The translations under genes were made by a program, and so were the position numbers. The notes beneath the pieces are model-generated. The model was not told the DNA's origin, searched no databases, and saw nothing but the letters and a program-made list of their open reading frames with translations. From contig JBEBYL010000010.1 of NCBI GenBank assembly GCA_040391135.1, forward strand, positions 41,065 to 105,064: a stretch of 64,000 nt of DNA. Direction: 5' to 3'. Source of the DNA: G025836975 sp040391135 (GTDB lineage Bacteria; Pseudomonadota; Gammaproteobacteria; Burkholderiales; Burkholderiaceae_B). This document shows, in pieces, positions 16,716-25,804 of this stretch (position 1 is its first letter; each line of letters begins with the position of its first letter).

Positions 16716-17750
16716 CTATGCAGATTTTACGTGCGCCGCTTGCTCGGCGGCGATCAGGGCCTGCATTTTCTGGCGAAAACGCAAGGGGCCCGCGTCCAGA
16801 GGCAGGTTCATCTTGGATGGACTTTTTGCCATGCCTGCATGCACGGCCTCGAGCACAGCACGATCTTCACTGAAGGCATGCCGCACGTCCTCGGCGAATT
16901 GGCGCGACACGGCCTCGTCGCCGGGGCTGAAATTGCGCATCTGAAACCAGTAATAGCGCGTTGTCGATTCGTCTACCGGCGTCAAGAAGTTATAGGAATC
17001 CATCAGGAACACATCGGGATGGAAGGGCTCCGTGTCGGTACCTGTTCCGGCCGGCGCAAAAATGGCCTTGATCAGGGCATGCGATGGCACGCGCACCTCG
17101 TAATGCTGCTTGCGGTCGCAATTGCCGGTGAACTTGACGAATTTCGCATAAAAAGGCGCGACCTCGACGTTGCGCATCCAGCGCGACACCACGACCCCGT
17201 TTTCATTGACCTGGGTTTCCAGCGGCTCGCCTATCATGGCGGCGTTGCCGAACGAGGTTCGATGCACCCAGGAAACATGAGACGGATCAAGCAGGTTGTC
17301 GGTCAGGTATTGGTAATTGCAGCGTACCGTCATGGCATCGCCCCGGTTCACGCCCCAGGCGGGATCGCCCCAGTGCTCGACCTGCATGATCGCGGCCGGA
17401 TCGGCCTTTTCGGGCTCGCCCATCCATATCCATACCAAACCGTAGCGCTCGGCCGTGGGATAGCTGCGCACCACCGCGCGGGCCGGCGCATGGGCCAGGC
17501 CCGGCGCACGTACACAACTGCCCGAACAGTCGAAAACCAGGCCGTGATAGCCGCATTCCACGGTATCATCCAGCAAGCGCCCCATGGACAACGGAAGCTT
17601 GCGGTGCGGACAGGCATCTTCCAGCGCCGTCACGCCGCCGTCCAGCGTCCGGTATAAAACAATGTCTTCGCCCAGTATCCGGGTGGAATGCAGGTGGCGT
17701 CCAACCTCGTGATCGCTTGCCGCCACATACCAGGCATTCTTCAAGAACAT
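16716..17750 (-). CDS. Rieske non-heme iron oxygenase, VanA-like
   Basis: Oxygenase component that hydroxylates or O-demethylates an aromatic or related substrate using electrons from a separate reductase. The Rieske cluster ligands are Cys47-His49 and Cys66-His69 (DACPHRKLP, ECGYHG). The mononuclear iron motif DPSHVSWVHRTSFG follows near residue 160. It has 344 residues, like vanillate O-demethylase oxygenase. I chose ATG 17750 with AAAGGAG just upstream; the open frame continues to 18023 without family similarity. No vanB-type reductase gene is in the window. A 25-bp palindrome sits directly upstream. Confidence 0.85.
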   Translation of the reverse strand: MFLKNAWYVAASDHEVGRHLHSTRILGEDIVLYRTLDGGVTALEDACPHRKLPLSMGRLLDDTVECGYHGLVFDCSGSCVRAPGLAHAPARAVVRSYPTAERYGLVWIWMGEPEKADPAAIMQVEHWGDPAWGVNRGDAMTVRCNYQYLTDNLLDPSHVSWVHRTSFGNAAMIGEPLETQVNENGVVVSRWMRNVEVAPFYAKFVKFTGNCDRKQHYEVRVPSHALIKAIFAPAGTGTDTEPFHPDVFLMDSYNFLTPVDESTTRYYWFQMRNFSPGDEAVSRQFAEDVRHAFSEDRAVLEAVHAGMAKSPSKMNLPLDAGPLRFRQKMQALIAAEQAAHVKSA

Positions 17751-17765
17751 GGGTGCTCCTTTACG

Positions 17766-17792
17766 TGATTCGATTCCAACAATCGAATCATA
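17766..17792 (-). promoter_or_regulatory. 25-bp palindromic operator before the Rieske oxygenase gene
   Basis: TGATTCGATT (17766-17775), CCAAC, AATCGAATCA (17781-17790): perfect 10-bp arms around five bases, 16 bases upstream of the oxygenase ATG. On the minus strand TATGAT (17792-17787) is a plausible -10, so the palindrome would cover the transcription start, a repressor-like position. The regulator is not encoded next door. Confidence 0.65.
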
Positions 17793-17947
17793 GTCCACGC
17801 GGCAGGCCCGCCAAGGCGCCGACAGCCTGAACAGCGCGGGCAGCCGCCATGTTTTATAATTCTCCCCCCACTTTTTTGCGCGCCAATGGCGCCGGCATCC
17901 GGACACCTTGATGAACGCTACGCACCCTATTACAACGGCGGTGCACC

Positions 17948-18574
17948 ATGCACCAGCGTGAACAACTGCTGGAATCCCTGGCCGACCAGGGCTGGGCCGT
18001 CTCGGATGGCCTGATCGACGCACATCTGTGCCACCGCCTGCGCGAGCAATGCCTGCAAGCCTGGGAGCAAGGCGGATTCAGGCCGGCCGGGGTGGGGCAA
18101 GGGCGCAATCTGGCGCGGCATACCGACATTCGCGGCGACTCGATTTGCTGGATCGAACCCCATCTGGCCGAATCGGCAACGCTTGAGTTCCTGCAATGGG
18201 CCGATGCTTTCCGCCAGGATCTGAACCGTACTTTCTACACAGGCCTGACCAACGCCGAGTTTCATTTTGCGCGCTATCCCGCGGGCCACCGCTACCGCAA
18301 GCACATGGACCAGCATAAAGGACAAAGCGAGCGCAAGATATCACTGGTGCTTTACCTGAACGCCGAATGGTCGGAAGTCGACCAGGGCGAGCTGTGCCTG
18401 TATTCGCCCCGGGACGAGAGCGCGATCATCGAACGCGTCCTGCCCATGCCGGCCAGGCTGGTCGTGTTTCGCAGCGACCTGATTCCGCATGAGGTTATGC
18501 CATGCGCAAGGCCGCGTTGGAGCCTGACCGGCTGGTTTCGCAGCGACGCCATCGGCCTGCCGCGGGGGGCGTAG
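17948..18574 (+). CDS. 2OG-Fe(II) oxygenase family protein
   Basis: Cupin-fold dioxygenase related to prolyl hydroxylases, 208 residues. AEFHFARYPAGHRYRKHMDQH supplies the His-x-Asp iron ligands (HMD), ISLVLYLNAEWSEVDQGELCLY is the core strand pair, and SDLIPHEV with the following Arg gives the distal His and the 2-oxoglutarate-binding Arg. Substrate unknown. It is divergent from the Rieske gene. The ribosome site is weak. Confidence 0.8.
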   Translation: MHQREQLLESLADQGWAVSDGLIDAHLCHRLREQCLQAWEQGGFRPAGVGQGRNLARHTDIRGDSICWIEPHLAESATLEFLQWADAFRQDLNRTFYTGLTNAEFHFARYPAGHRYRKHMDQHKGQSERKISLVLYLNAEWSEVDQGELCLYSPRDESAIIERVLPMPARLVVFRSDLIPHEVMPCARPRWSLTGWFRSDAIGLPRGA

Positions 18575-18575
18575 C

Positions 18576-18606
18576 GGCAGGGCGCGCACCGTTCGCGCGC
18601 CCTGCC
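18576..18606. terminator. GC-rich hairpin between convergent genes
   Basis: GGCAGGGCGCGC (18576-18587) and GCGCGCCCTGCC (18595-18606) are perfect 12-bp arms with a 7-base loop, filling the 33 bases between the 2OG oxygenase stop and the ABC ATPase stop. No T-run follows, so termination would rest on the very strong stem. Confidence 0.6.
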
Positions 18607-18607
18607 C

Positions 18608-19342
18608 TCAGTGAGGCAGTATCTTGGACAGGAATTGCCGCGCACGCTCGGAGCGGGCGTCCAGATTGCCGAAAAACTCCTCGGTGGCTGTATCTTCGAC
18701 GATCCTGCCCAGATCCATGAACACCACACGGTCGGCCACTTTGCGCGCAAATCCCATTTCGTGCGTCACCACCATCATGGTCATGCCCTCGCTTGCCAAG
18801 TCCACCATGACGTCCAGCACTTCGTTGACCATTTCAGGATCCAGCGCCGAGGTCGGCTCATCGAACAGCATGGCGATGGGATCCATGGCCAGCGCCCGCG
18901 CGATCGCCACCCGCTGCTGCTGCCCGCCCGACAGCTGGCTGGGGAATTTGTCCTGGTGCGCCCGCAAGCCGACACGATCGAGAAGTTCGCCGCCGCGGCT
19001 GACGGCCTCGTCGCGACTGCGGCCCAGCACCTTGATTTGTGCCAGCACCAGGTTCTGCGTGACCGATAAATGCGGGAACAGCTCGAAGCTCTGGAATACC
19101 ATGCCGATGCGCGCGCGCAAGCGGGGCAGGTTAGTGTCCGGCGCGCCCACGGACACGCCGTCGACCAGGATTTCGCCTTTCTGGAAAGGCTCGAGTCCGT
19201 TGACCGTCTTTATAAGCGTGGACTTGCCTGAACCCGAAGGACCGCAAACGACGACGACCTCGCCCTGCGCGACCTGCGTAGTGCAGTCGTCCAGCACCTG
19301 TGTCGTCCCATACCACTTGCTGACCTGCTTGATATCTATCAT
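18608..19342 (-). CDS. Polar amino acid ABC transporter ATPase, GlnQ/GltL-like (orphan)
   Basis: ATP-binding subunit for import of a polar amino acid. MIDIKQVSKWYGTTQVLDD begins the domain; Walker A GPSGSGKST, signature LSGGQQQRVAIARAL, Walker B AMLFDEPTSALD and H-loop VVTHEMGFAR are all intact in 244 residues. I chose ATG 19342; the frame is open to 19399. No permease or binding-protein gene is within reach on either side, which is unusual since these normally form one operon. Confidence 0.88.
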   Translation of the reverse strand: MIDIKQVSKWYGTTQVLDDCTTQVAQGEVVVVCGPSGSGKSTLIKTVNGLEPFQKGEILVDGVSVGAPDTNLPRLRARIGMVFQSFELFPHLSVTQNLVLAQIKVLGRSRDEAVSRGGELLDRVGLRAHQDKFPSQLSGGQQQRVAIARALAMDPIAMLFDEPTSALDPEMVNEVLDVMVDLASEGMTMMVVTHEMGFARKVADRVVFMDLGRIVEDTATEEFFGNLDARSERARQFLSKILPH

Positions 19343-19482
19343 TCCCGTGCCTGCGATTCGAATCCGGATTGTCGGCATGATAACGCGGGCGGCCTGCATG
19401 AGGCTGGCGGGCCGCTGATGAATCGCATCGATGCGCGGCTGCCGCTCGCAGCGCCGACGAACCGGAATTCGAGAGCCGGCCG

Positions 19483-20364
19483 CTATCCGCCAAGATACTT
19501 GTCGAACCAGGCCAGGGCGCGCTTCCAGCCGTCTTGCGCCGCTTCGGGCCGATAGCTGGGACGGTAGTCCGCATGGAACGCATGCGGCGCATCGGGATAG
19601 ACCACGAATTCGGACTGCCGGGCGGCGTCCGGCCCCTTGGCCAGTTCCGCCTTCATGGCATCGATGGAGTCTTGCGTGATGCCGGCGTCCTTGCCGCCGT
19701 ACAGCCCCAGGATCGGACCGTGCAGCTTGGCCGCGATATCGACCGGCTGGCTGGGATGCAAGGCATCGGCATTGCCCACCAGGCGGCCGTACCAGGCCAC
19801 CCCGGCATCGACTTCGGGATTATGAGCCGCATAGAGCCATACGATGCGGCCTCCCCAGCAGAACCCCGTTATCCCCAGCTTGCCGATATCGCCGCCATTC
19901 TTGCCCGCCCATGCCACCGCCGCATCCAGATCGCTCATGACCTGCGGATCGGGCACCTTGTTCACGACCTCGCTGATCAACTGCGCCACTTCGGTATATT
20001 TGCCTGGATCGCCCTGCCTGGCATAGAGCTCGGGAGCGATCGCCATATAGCCGACCTTCGCCAGTCGCCGGCAGACATCCTTGATGTATTCATGCACGCC
20101 GAAGATTTCCTGCACCACAAGGATCACCGGGGCGGCGGTCTTCCCGTCCGGCGCCGCGCGATAGGCCGGTATGTGGCCGCCTTGGGCCGGAATCTGCACC
20201 AGCCCTGCCACCAGTCCCTTGTCATCCGTTGCGATGGCGGTCGCGGCGGCCGGCCCCGCCGCAAGCGCAAATCCGCCCACCAACGTGGTGGCCATGAATC
20301 CGCGCCTGTCCAAAATCAGCGGTGGCAGCAAACTATCGAAATCCGTATCCGGCAAACGACTCAT
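19483..20364 (-). CDS. Exported dienelactone hydrolase family protein
   Basis: Alpha/beta hydrolase of the dienelactone hydrolase family, 293 residues. The N-terminus DRRGFMATTLVGGFALAAG looks like a twin-arginine signal peptide, so the enzyme is probably periplasmic. The nucleophile elbow GFCWGG has Cys, as in classic dienelactone hydrolases, and PDAPHAFHAD supplies the His. AAAGGGGA lies before ATG 20364. There is no chlorocatechol operon around it, so the natural ester is unknown. Confidence 0.85.
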   Translation of the reverse strand: MSRLPDTDFDSLLPPLILDRRGFMATTLVGGFALAAGPAAATAIATDDKGLVAGLVQIPAQGGHIPAYRAAPDGKTAAPVILVVQEIFGVHEYIKDVCRRLAKVGYMAIAPELYARQGDPGKYTEVAQLISEVVNKVPDPQVMSDLDAAVAWAGKNGGDIGKLGITGFCWGGRIVWLYAAHNPEVDAGVAWYGRLVGNADALHPSQPVDIAAKLHGPILGLYGGKDAGITQDSIDAMKAELAKGPDAARQSEFVVYPDAPHAFHADYRPSYRPEAAQDGWKRALAWFDKYLGG

Positions 20365-20384
20365 GGCGATCCCCTTTCTTGGAT

Positions 20385-20415
20385 AAAAAAAAGCATGCTT
20401 CGGATTGAAGCATGC
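20385..20415 (-). terminator. Intrinsic terminator of the DUF3008 gene
   Basis: GCATGCTTC (20393-20401), five-base loop, GAAGCATGC (20407-20415), preceded on the plus strand by eight A. Read on the minus strand it is a stem followed by a T-run, ten bases after the DUF3008 stop. Confidence 0.88.
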
Positions 20416-20424
20416 CTTGTACGG

Positions 20425-20613
20425 CTATGAATTGGATTTATGTTCCGGCTTACCCTTGCGCTTGGTGGAAGCCAACTCGTCGAGCTCTTTTTTGCTCATG
20501 GAGTCATACATGCTTCGTGAAGCGCCTTTGAGCTCGCCCACCTTGGTCTCGCCGCGCTTGGCGGACAGGGCCGCGCCGGCGGCCTTTTGCTGAGCCTGCG
20601 ATTTGGCTGGCAT
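20425..20613 (-). CDS. DUF3008 family small basic protein
   Basis: 62-residue, Lys/Ala/Ser-rich soluble protein starting MPAKSQAQQKAAGAALSAKR, the signature of DUF3008. The middle contains GASRSMYDSMSKKELDELAS and the end is a lysine-rich tail. ATG 20613 is fixed by GATCAGGAGG upstream. It is a single-gene unit with its own terminator. Function unknown. Confidence 0.85.
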   Translation of the reverse strand: MPAKSQAQQKAAGAALSAKRGETKVGELKGASRSMYDSMSKKELDELASTKRKGKPEHKSNS

Positions 20614-20719
20614 GGAGTACCTCCTGATCAAGAAAACCTGATTGGGAATTCAGCAACTCCATTATTGACGCCTGATCCCGGCATTTCAACCGGGAAGGCG
20701 GCCCAACATGTAACAGTCC

Positions 20720-23290
20720 CTAGCCCTCGGCGACCCGCTTCGCTATATGAGCCAGCGCCTCTTCCACCTGATCGATCAGAATCAGGCACAGCTCGCCGTC
20801 CCGCAAGCCGGCCAACGCGGTGTCGATGGCCAGGAATTCGCCTCGTATCTCCTGCAGCTGCTTGGCGCGCTGCGCATTGGCCAGGCCCTGGCGAAGCAGG
20901 GCAAGCACCTCGCCATCCTCGCGGCCGCGCTGGCACATGTCCTGGTAAAGAATGACTTCGTCGAACGCATCGCCCAAGATCTCGGTCTGGCGGCGTATGT
21001 CTATGTCGCGCCGATCGCCGGCTCCGCTTATCACCACGCTGCGCCGGCTCGCCGGCATGGCGTCCACCGCCTGAACCAGCGCCATGATGGCGTCAGGGTT
21101 ATGGCCGTAATCCGCAATCAGCGTCGCGCCCCGATACGAGAACACGTTGAAGCGGCCCGGCGCGGTCTGCGCATCGTTCACGAAAGTCGCGGCGCCGGCC
21201 TGGATGCTGGTCCAATCCAGGCCCAGCGCCCATGCGGCGGCCAGGGCCGCCATGGCATTATCGACCTGAAAGCCGATAGTGCCGCCGCGCACCAGCGGGA
21301 TGCCGTCCATGCCGATCCGGTGCTCGAAAGCGCCTTCAGCCAATACGATGGCGCCGTCTTCGACGTAGACCGTCCGCCGCCCTTGCGCCTTATGGGTTGC
21401 CAGGATGGGATTGTTCCGGTCGGCGGCGAAAAAGATCACCGAGCCCGGACAGTTCTCCGCCATGGCCGCAACGATGGGATCGGCGGCATTCAGTACAGCC
21501 GTGCCTTCGGGCGAGACGTTTTCCACAATCACGCGCTTGACGATCGCCAAGTCCTCGACCGTGCTGATAAAGCTCAGACCCAGATGGTCGCCCGTGCCCA
21601 CATTCGTTACCACGGCGACGTCGCAACGATCGAATCCCAGCCCTTCGCGCAATATGCCCCCGCGCGCCGTCTCGAACACCGCGGCTTCCACATCCGGGTG
21701 CAGCAGCACGTTGCGCGCGCTGCGCGGTCCGCTGCAATCGCCGCTGTCGATGCGTCGGCTTCCTATGTATACGCCGTCGGAGTTCGTCATGCCCACGCAC
21801 GCGCCGGTGCCGGCGATCAAGTGCGCAATCAGGCGCACCGTGGTTGTCTTGCCGTTGGTACCCGCTACCGCCACCAATGGAATGCGGCCGTTTTCCCCTT
21901 CGGGAAACATGCAGTCGATGATGGCGTCACCCACGGCCCGACCTTTCCCAAAGGAGGGATTCAAATGCATGCGCAGGCCCGGCGCCGCATTGACTTCGAC
22001 TATGCAGCCGCTTTGCTTGTCCAGCGGCTCATAGACGTTTTCACTGACCAGGTCGATGCCGCACACATCCAGTCCGACCATTTGCGCCGCCGCCACGGCG
22101 GTCGCCGCCAATTCCGGATGGACGTGATCGGTCACATCGGTGGCGGTTCCTCCGGTACTCAGGTTGGCGTTGTTGCGCAACGTCACCAATACGCCTTTTT
22201 CCGGTATGGAATCGGCGTCGTAGTTCTGGGCCGCCATTGTTGCCAGCGCTATGTCATCCAGCCTGATCTTGGTCAGTGAGCTGCCGTGCCCTTCGCCGCG
22301 CAGGGGATCCGCATTGATTTGCTCCACCAACTGCGCAATGCTTCGTTCACCGTCGCCAATGACCTGGGGAGGATCGCGGCGCGCGGCCGCAACCAGCTTG
22401 TCGCCCACCACCAGCAGACGGAAATCGTGCCCAGGGAAATAGCGCTCGACGATCACTTCCGAGCCGTAGCCCGATGCCGCCGCGTAGGCCGCCTCGATCT
22501 GGTCGCGGCCCTGGATGTTGACCGCCACGCCCTTGCCCTGGCTGCCGTCGCGCGGCTTGAGCACCACAGGTCCGCCGATTTCGCATGCCACCTGCCAGGC
22601 GTCTTCCGCGCTGTTGGCGCAACGGCCTTCGGGCACCTGCACGCCGGCCGCCGCAAGCAGGCTTTTGGTCAATTCCTTGTCCTGGGCAATGGACTCCGCG
22701 ATGGCTCCGCTGCTATCCGTTTCGGCCGCCTGGATGCGGCGCTGCCTGCTGCCCCATCCAAACTGCACCAGGCTGCCCTCAGTCAACCGACGATAAGGAA
22801 TATTGCGCTTCACGGCGGACTGAACGATGGCGCCGGTGCTTGGACCCAGGCGTATGTCCTCGTTCAGGTCGCGCAAGCGAATCAGGCCTTCGGTCAGGTC
22901 GAAGGGCACATCCTGCATGGCGGCAATGCAAAGCTGCTCGGCCAATGCGAAGGCCAACTGTCCCACGGCCTCTTCGGAGTATTCCACCACCACCTGGTAC
23001 ACGCCCAGCTCGGTCGTTGGGGCCGCGCGGCTGAAGACCACCTGGCAGCCGGCCAGCGTTTGCAGCCGCAGGGCCGCATAAGCCAGCGCGTGCGCCATGG
23101 AATTGGCCGGCTCCTGGCTGGACGTCCTGAGAATATCGATGTCGGGAAAGCGCGCTCGCAAGCGGTTCTCGAAAACTTCCACGTTATCGATGACACGCTC
23201 GACTTCAGTGCATGAGACGATCGCTTCGATTACGGTTTGCCTGCACCACAAATTGGGGCCGCGCAGCGCCCGTATGCGGGAAACTTCCAT
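20720..23290 (-). CDS. cphA: Cyanophycin synthetase
   Basis: Makes cyanophycin (multi-L-arginyl-poly-L-aspartate), a nitrogen and carbon store, by ATP-dependent addition of Asp to the backbone and Arg to its side chain. The 856 residues hold an N-terminal domain (1-160, beginning MEVSRIRALRGPNLW), an ATP-grasp domain (about 220-470, PVVLKPRDGSQGKGV, GIDLVSENVYEPL, VEVNAAPGLRMHL) and a Mur-ligase-like domain with P-loop GTNGKTT at 477-483 and a complete C-terminal part (ADYGHNPDAI, VISGAGDRRD). AAGGAA precedes ATG. It is 71 bases downstream of the shorter paralogue. No cyanophycinase gene is in the window. Confidence 0.94.
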   Translation of the reverse strand: MEVSRIRALRGPNLWCRQTVIEAIVSCTEVERVIDNVEVFENRLRARFPDIDILRTSSQEPANSMAHALAYAALRLQTLAGCQVVFSRAAPTTELGVYQVVVEYSEEAVGQLAFALAEQLCIAAMQDVPFDLTEGLIRLRDLNEDIRLGPSTGAIVQSAVKRNIPYRRLTEGSLVQFGWGSRQRRIQAAETDSSGAIAESIAQDKELTKSLLAAAGVQVPEGRCANSAEDAWQVACEIGGPVVLKPRDGSQGKGVAVNIQGRDQIEAAYAAASGYGSEVIVERYFPGHDFRLLVVGDKLVAAARRDPPQVIGDGERSIAQLVEQINADPLRGEGHGSSLTKIRLDDIALATMAAQNYDADSIPEKGVLVTLRNNANLSTGGTATDVTDHVHPELAATAVAAAQMVGLDVCGIDLVSENVYEPLDKQSGCIVEVNAAPGLRMHLNPSFGKGRAVGDAIIDCMFPEGENGRIPLVAVAGTNGKTTTVRLIAHLIAGTGACVGMTNSDGVYIGSRRIDSGDCSGPRSARNVLLHPDVEAAVFETARGGILREGLGFDRCDVAVVTNVGTGDHLGLSFISTVEDLAIVKRVIVENVSPEGTAVLNAADPIVAAMAENCPGSVIFFAADRNNPILATHKAQGRRTVYVEDGAIVLAEGAFEHRIGMDGIPLVRGGTIGFQVDNAMAALAAAWALGLDWTSIQAGAATFVNDAQTAPGRFNVFSYRGATLIADYGHNPDAIMALVQAVDAMPASRRSVVISGAGDRRDIDIRRQTEILGDAFDEVILYQDMCQRGREDGEVLALLRQGLANAQRAKQLQEIRGEFLAIDTALAGLRDGELCLILIDQVEEALAHIAKRVAEG

Positions 23291-23361
23291 TAGATAATAT
23301 TCCTTCTTGCCTGGACAGGCCTGGGACGAATGCCTGGTTTATTGCATTGGATGGCCGTATA

Positions 23362-25569
23362 TCAGGCCGGCGCTTCGACAAGGGAGCCAGGCGCCTCGGC
23401 GAACGACTCGCCCGCCTCCAGGCCAAAGGTTTCTATGCCGGCCCGTATCAGATCCTCGTGCACGTTCAGCGCCCAGGCCGCGGCAACTGCGGCCAGGACA
23501 TTCATGTTCTGGAAATCGAGCGTCCCGCCCTCGGTCAAGGGTATGGCTTGCAGTTCCGTCAAGATGGTCTCCTGGGGGCCTTCCGCCAGCACAATATGCG
23601 GGCCGTCCAGGAACACGGCGCGTCCGCCCTGGATCCTGTGCGCCGCGATCGTCGGCGCGCGGGCATCCCTGCCAAAGAAGATCACGCTTCCATCGCAGAG
23701 GCCGGCCATGTCGGCCACCAGCGGATCGTCGGCATTCAATACGGCGGTTCCGCCCGGAAGCACGACATCGACCTGGGTGCGCAGGACTTTGGCCAACTGC
23801 TCCGCATCGTCAATGTAGAACTCCGGCAAAATGCCATCGGGGTCGAGATTGGTCACGATGCCTACCTGGCAGCGATCGTAGGCCAGGCCTTCGCTAAGAA
23901 TGCTGAGCGGGCCATTTTCCATGACGCCGGCCTGGACGCCTCTGTTCAGCAAGACCCGGCGCGCCGCCGCCCAATTGGCGCCGTCCGTTTTCTGTACATG
24001 CCGGCGGCCAAAGAACAGCCCATTGCTGCACGCCAGGCCCGTATGCAGATTGCTTAGCTGCAGCATGCGCGCAAGCAAGCGTGCAACCGTGGTTTTTCCT
24101 TTGCTGCCCGTAACCCCCGCCAATGGGACGTGGCCGGTGTCTCCGGGTGGAAACAGATAATCGACGATAGCCTGTCCGACCGGGCGGGGTTCGCCGGCGG
24201 CCGGCTTCAGGTGCATGAGCAGTCCGGGACCGGCATTCACTTCGACAATCGCGCCGCGCTGCTCTTCGAGGGGGGCCGAAATATCTTCCGCAACCAGGTC
24301 GACGCCGGCAATGTCCAGGCCGACGATCCGCGCCGCCAGCTCGACGGCGGCCGCCACGCTGGGGTGGACCGCATCGGTTACATCGATGGACACATTTCCG
24401 TTGCGCTGTATCAGTACGCGGGTGCCGGCGGCGGGAACGGCGTCCGGCCCCAGGTTCTGGCGCGCCAGCTCCAGCCGCGCGGCGGAGTCGATGCGTATCA
24501 GGTTTAGCGGATGATCCTCGTCGCGGCCGCGGCGTGGATCGGAATTCAATTGCGATTCGATCAGCTCTTCTATCGTGCTCGCGCCGTCGCCGGTCACGGT
24601 GGCGGCGTCGCCGCGCGCGGCCGCCACCATGCGCCCGCCCACGACCAGGACACGATGTTCGTCGCCGCGCACGAAGCGTTCGACGACAACGCCGCTGCCT
24701 TCGTCCACGGCAATAGCAAAGGCGGTCTCTATTTCGGCCAGCGTCGTCAGATTCGTGAACACGCCGCGCCCATGATTGCCGTCGGACGGCTTCACCACTA
24801 CCGGCAGGCCTATGTCTTGCGCGGCCTCCCAGGCCTCTTCGACGCTATTCACCAGTTGGCCCTCGGGGACCGGCACGCCGCAAGCTTGCAGCAGGCTCTT
24901 GGTCAAATCCTTATTGCGGGAGACGCTTTCGGCAATTGCGCTGGTGCGGTTCGTCTCCGCCGTCCAGATACGCCGCTGGCGGGCGCCATAGCCCAACTGG
25001 ACCAGGTTGGCCTCGCTAAGGCGGATGGTGGAGATATCCCTATCATCGGCCGCTTCGACGATGCACGCGGTGCTGGGCCCCAGGCGCAGGTCTTCGGCCA
25101 GGTCGCGCAGCTCTTCAACCGCGGCCTCGACGTCGAACTCGCGGTCCTCGATGGCCGCCATCACCAGGTCGCGGGCGGAATACAGGGCGGCGCGCGTAAC
25201 CGGCTCGTGCCAGGCGCGGACAATGACTTTGTATACGCCGCGCACGGATGTTTCGCGGGCTCTTCCCAGGCCGCCGGGCATGCCGGCCAGGTTCTGCAAC
25301 TCAAGGGTGACATGTTCGAGGATATGGGCCGGCCAGGTACCCTGGCGCAAACGCTGCAGGAAGCCGCCGCGCTCTCCGACGCTGCAGCGGTGCTCCACCA
25401 ATGAAGGCAGCCACTCCACCAGGCGCTCGTAGAAGCCCGGGATAACGTTGGAGGGATAGTCCTCCAGCTCGCCTATATCTACCCATGCCTCGATGACCGG
25501 ACGGTATGCCCAGATATTGGGGCCGCGCAGCATCATCATGTTGATGAACTCGATGTATTTCTTTTGCAT
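23362..25569 (-). CDS. Short cyanophycin synthetase paralogue (CphA')
   Basis: Second cyanophycin-synthetase-family protein, 735 residues from ATG 25569. It has the N-terminal domain (MMMLRGPNIWAYRPV), an ATP-grasp domain (VVVKPSDGNHGRGV, GVDLVAEDISAPLEEQ, VEVNAGPGLLMHL) and a Mur-ligase core with P-loop GSKGKTT. It stops about 120 residues earlier than its neighbour, without the DYGHNPDA and SGAGDRRD part of the Mur C-terminal domain. Pairs of cphA genes are known in betaproteobacteria; the short member may be a dipeptide- or primer-specific ligase or form a complex with CphA. It is the first gene of the pair. Confidence 0.85.
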   Translation of the reverse strand: MQKKYIEFINMMMLRGPNIWAYRPVIEAWVDIGELEDYPSNVIPGFYERLVEWLPSLVEHRCSVGERGGFLQRLRQGTWPAHILEHVTLELQNLAGMPGGLGRARETSVRGVYKVIVRAWHEPVTRAALYSARDLVMAAIEDREFDVEAAVEELRDLAEDLRLGPSTACIVEAADDRDISTIRLSEANLVQLGYGARQRRIWTAETNRTSAIAESVSRNKDLTKSLLQACGVPVPEGQLVNSVEEAWEAAQDIGLPVVVKPSDGNHGRGVFTNLTTLAEIETAFAIAVDEGSGVVVERFVRGDEHRVLVVGGRMVAAARGDAATVTGDGASTIEELIESQLNSDPRRGRDEDHPLNLIRIDSAARLELARQNLGPDAVPAAGTRVLIQRNGNVSIDVTDAVHPSVAAAVELAARIVGLDIAGVDLVAEDISAPLEEQRGAIVEVNAGPGLLMHLKPAAGEPRPVGQAIVDYLFPPGDTGHVPLAGVTGSKGKTTVARLLARMLQLSNLHTGLACSNGLFFGRRHVQKTDGANWAAARRVLLNRGVQAGVMENGPLSILSEGLAYDRCQVGIVTNLDPDGILPEFYIDDAEQLAKVLRTQVDVVLPGGTAVLNADDPLVADMAGLCDGSVIFFGRDARAPTIAAHRIQGGRAVFLDGPHIVLAEGPQETILTELQAIPLTEGGTLDFQNMNVLAAVAAAWALNVHEDLIRAGIETFGLEAGESFAEAPGSLVEAPA

Positions 25570-25760
25570 CTTGGATGGGAATAAGAGCGAACATGGAACT
25601 ACACAAACCGATTGGAGTGTATTTAACGGCAATTGACCCCGGATGTGTTTGCCAAGTTGCCCGGAAGAGAAGAAAATTGTCAGTCAGAGGCAAAAAAACC
25701 ACATCTTTCCCCAGCCTTTTTACAAGGCGCGCGCATTCGACGTGACAATATCGCACCTGC

Positions 25761-25787
25761 ATTCTTAAGAATCCCCTATTTTGGGGA
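25761..25787. promoter_or_regulatory. Two adjacent palindromes in the divergent cyanophycin promoter region
   Basis: ATTCTTAAGAAT (25761-25772) is a perfect 12-bp palindrome, followed at once by TCCCC-TATTTT-GGGGA (25772-25787). They lie 18 bases before the ABC transporter ATG in the 235-base gap between the divergent units. No regulator family is recognised. Confidence 0.35.
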
Positions 25788-25804
25788 CGGAACATCGCTG
25801 TTCA

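Noticed and set aside
20747..22279. 510-codon plus-strand frame
   Set aside because: Antisense to cphA, without a recognisable domain or ribosome site.
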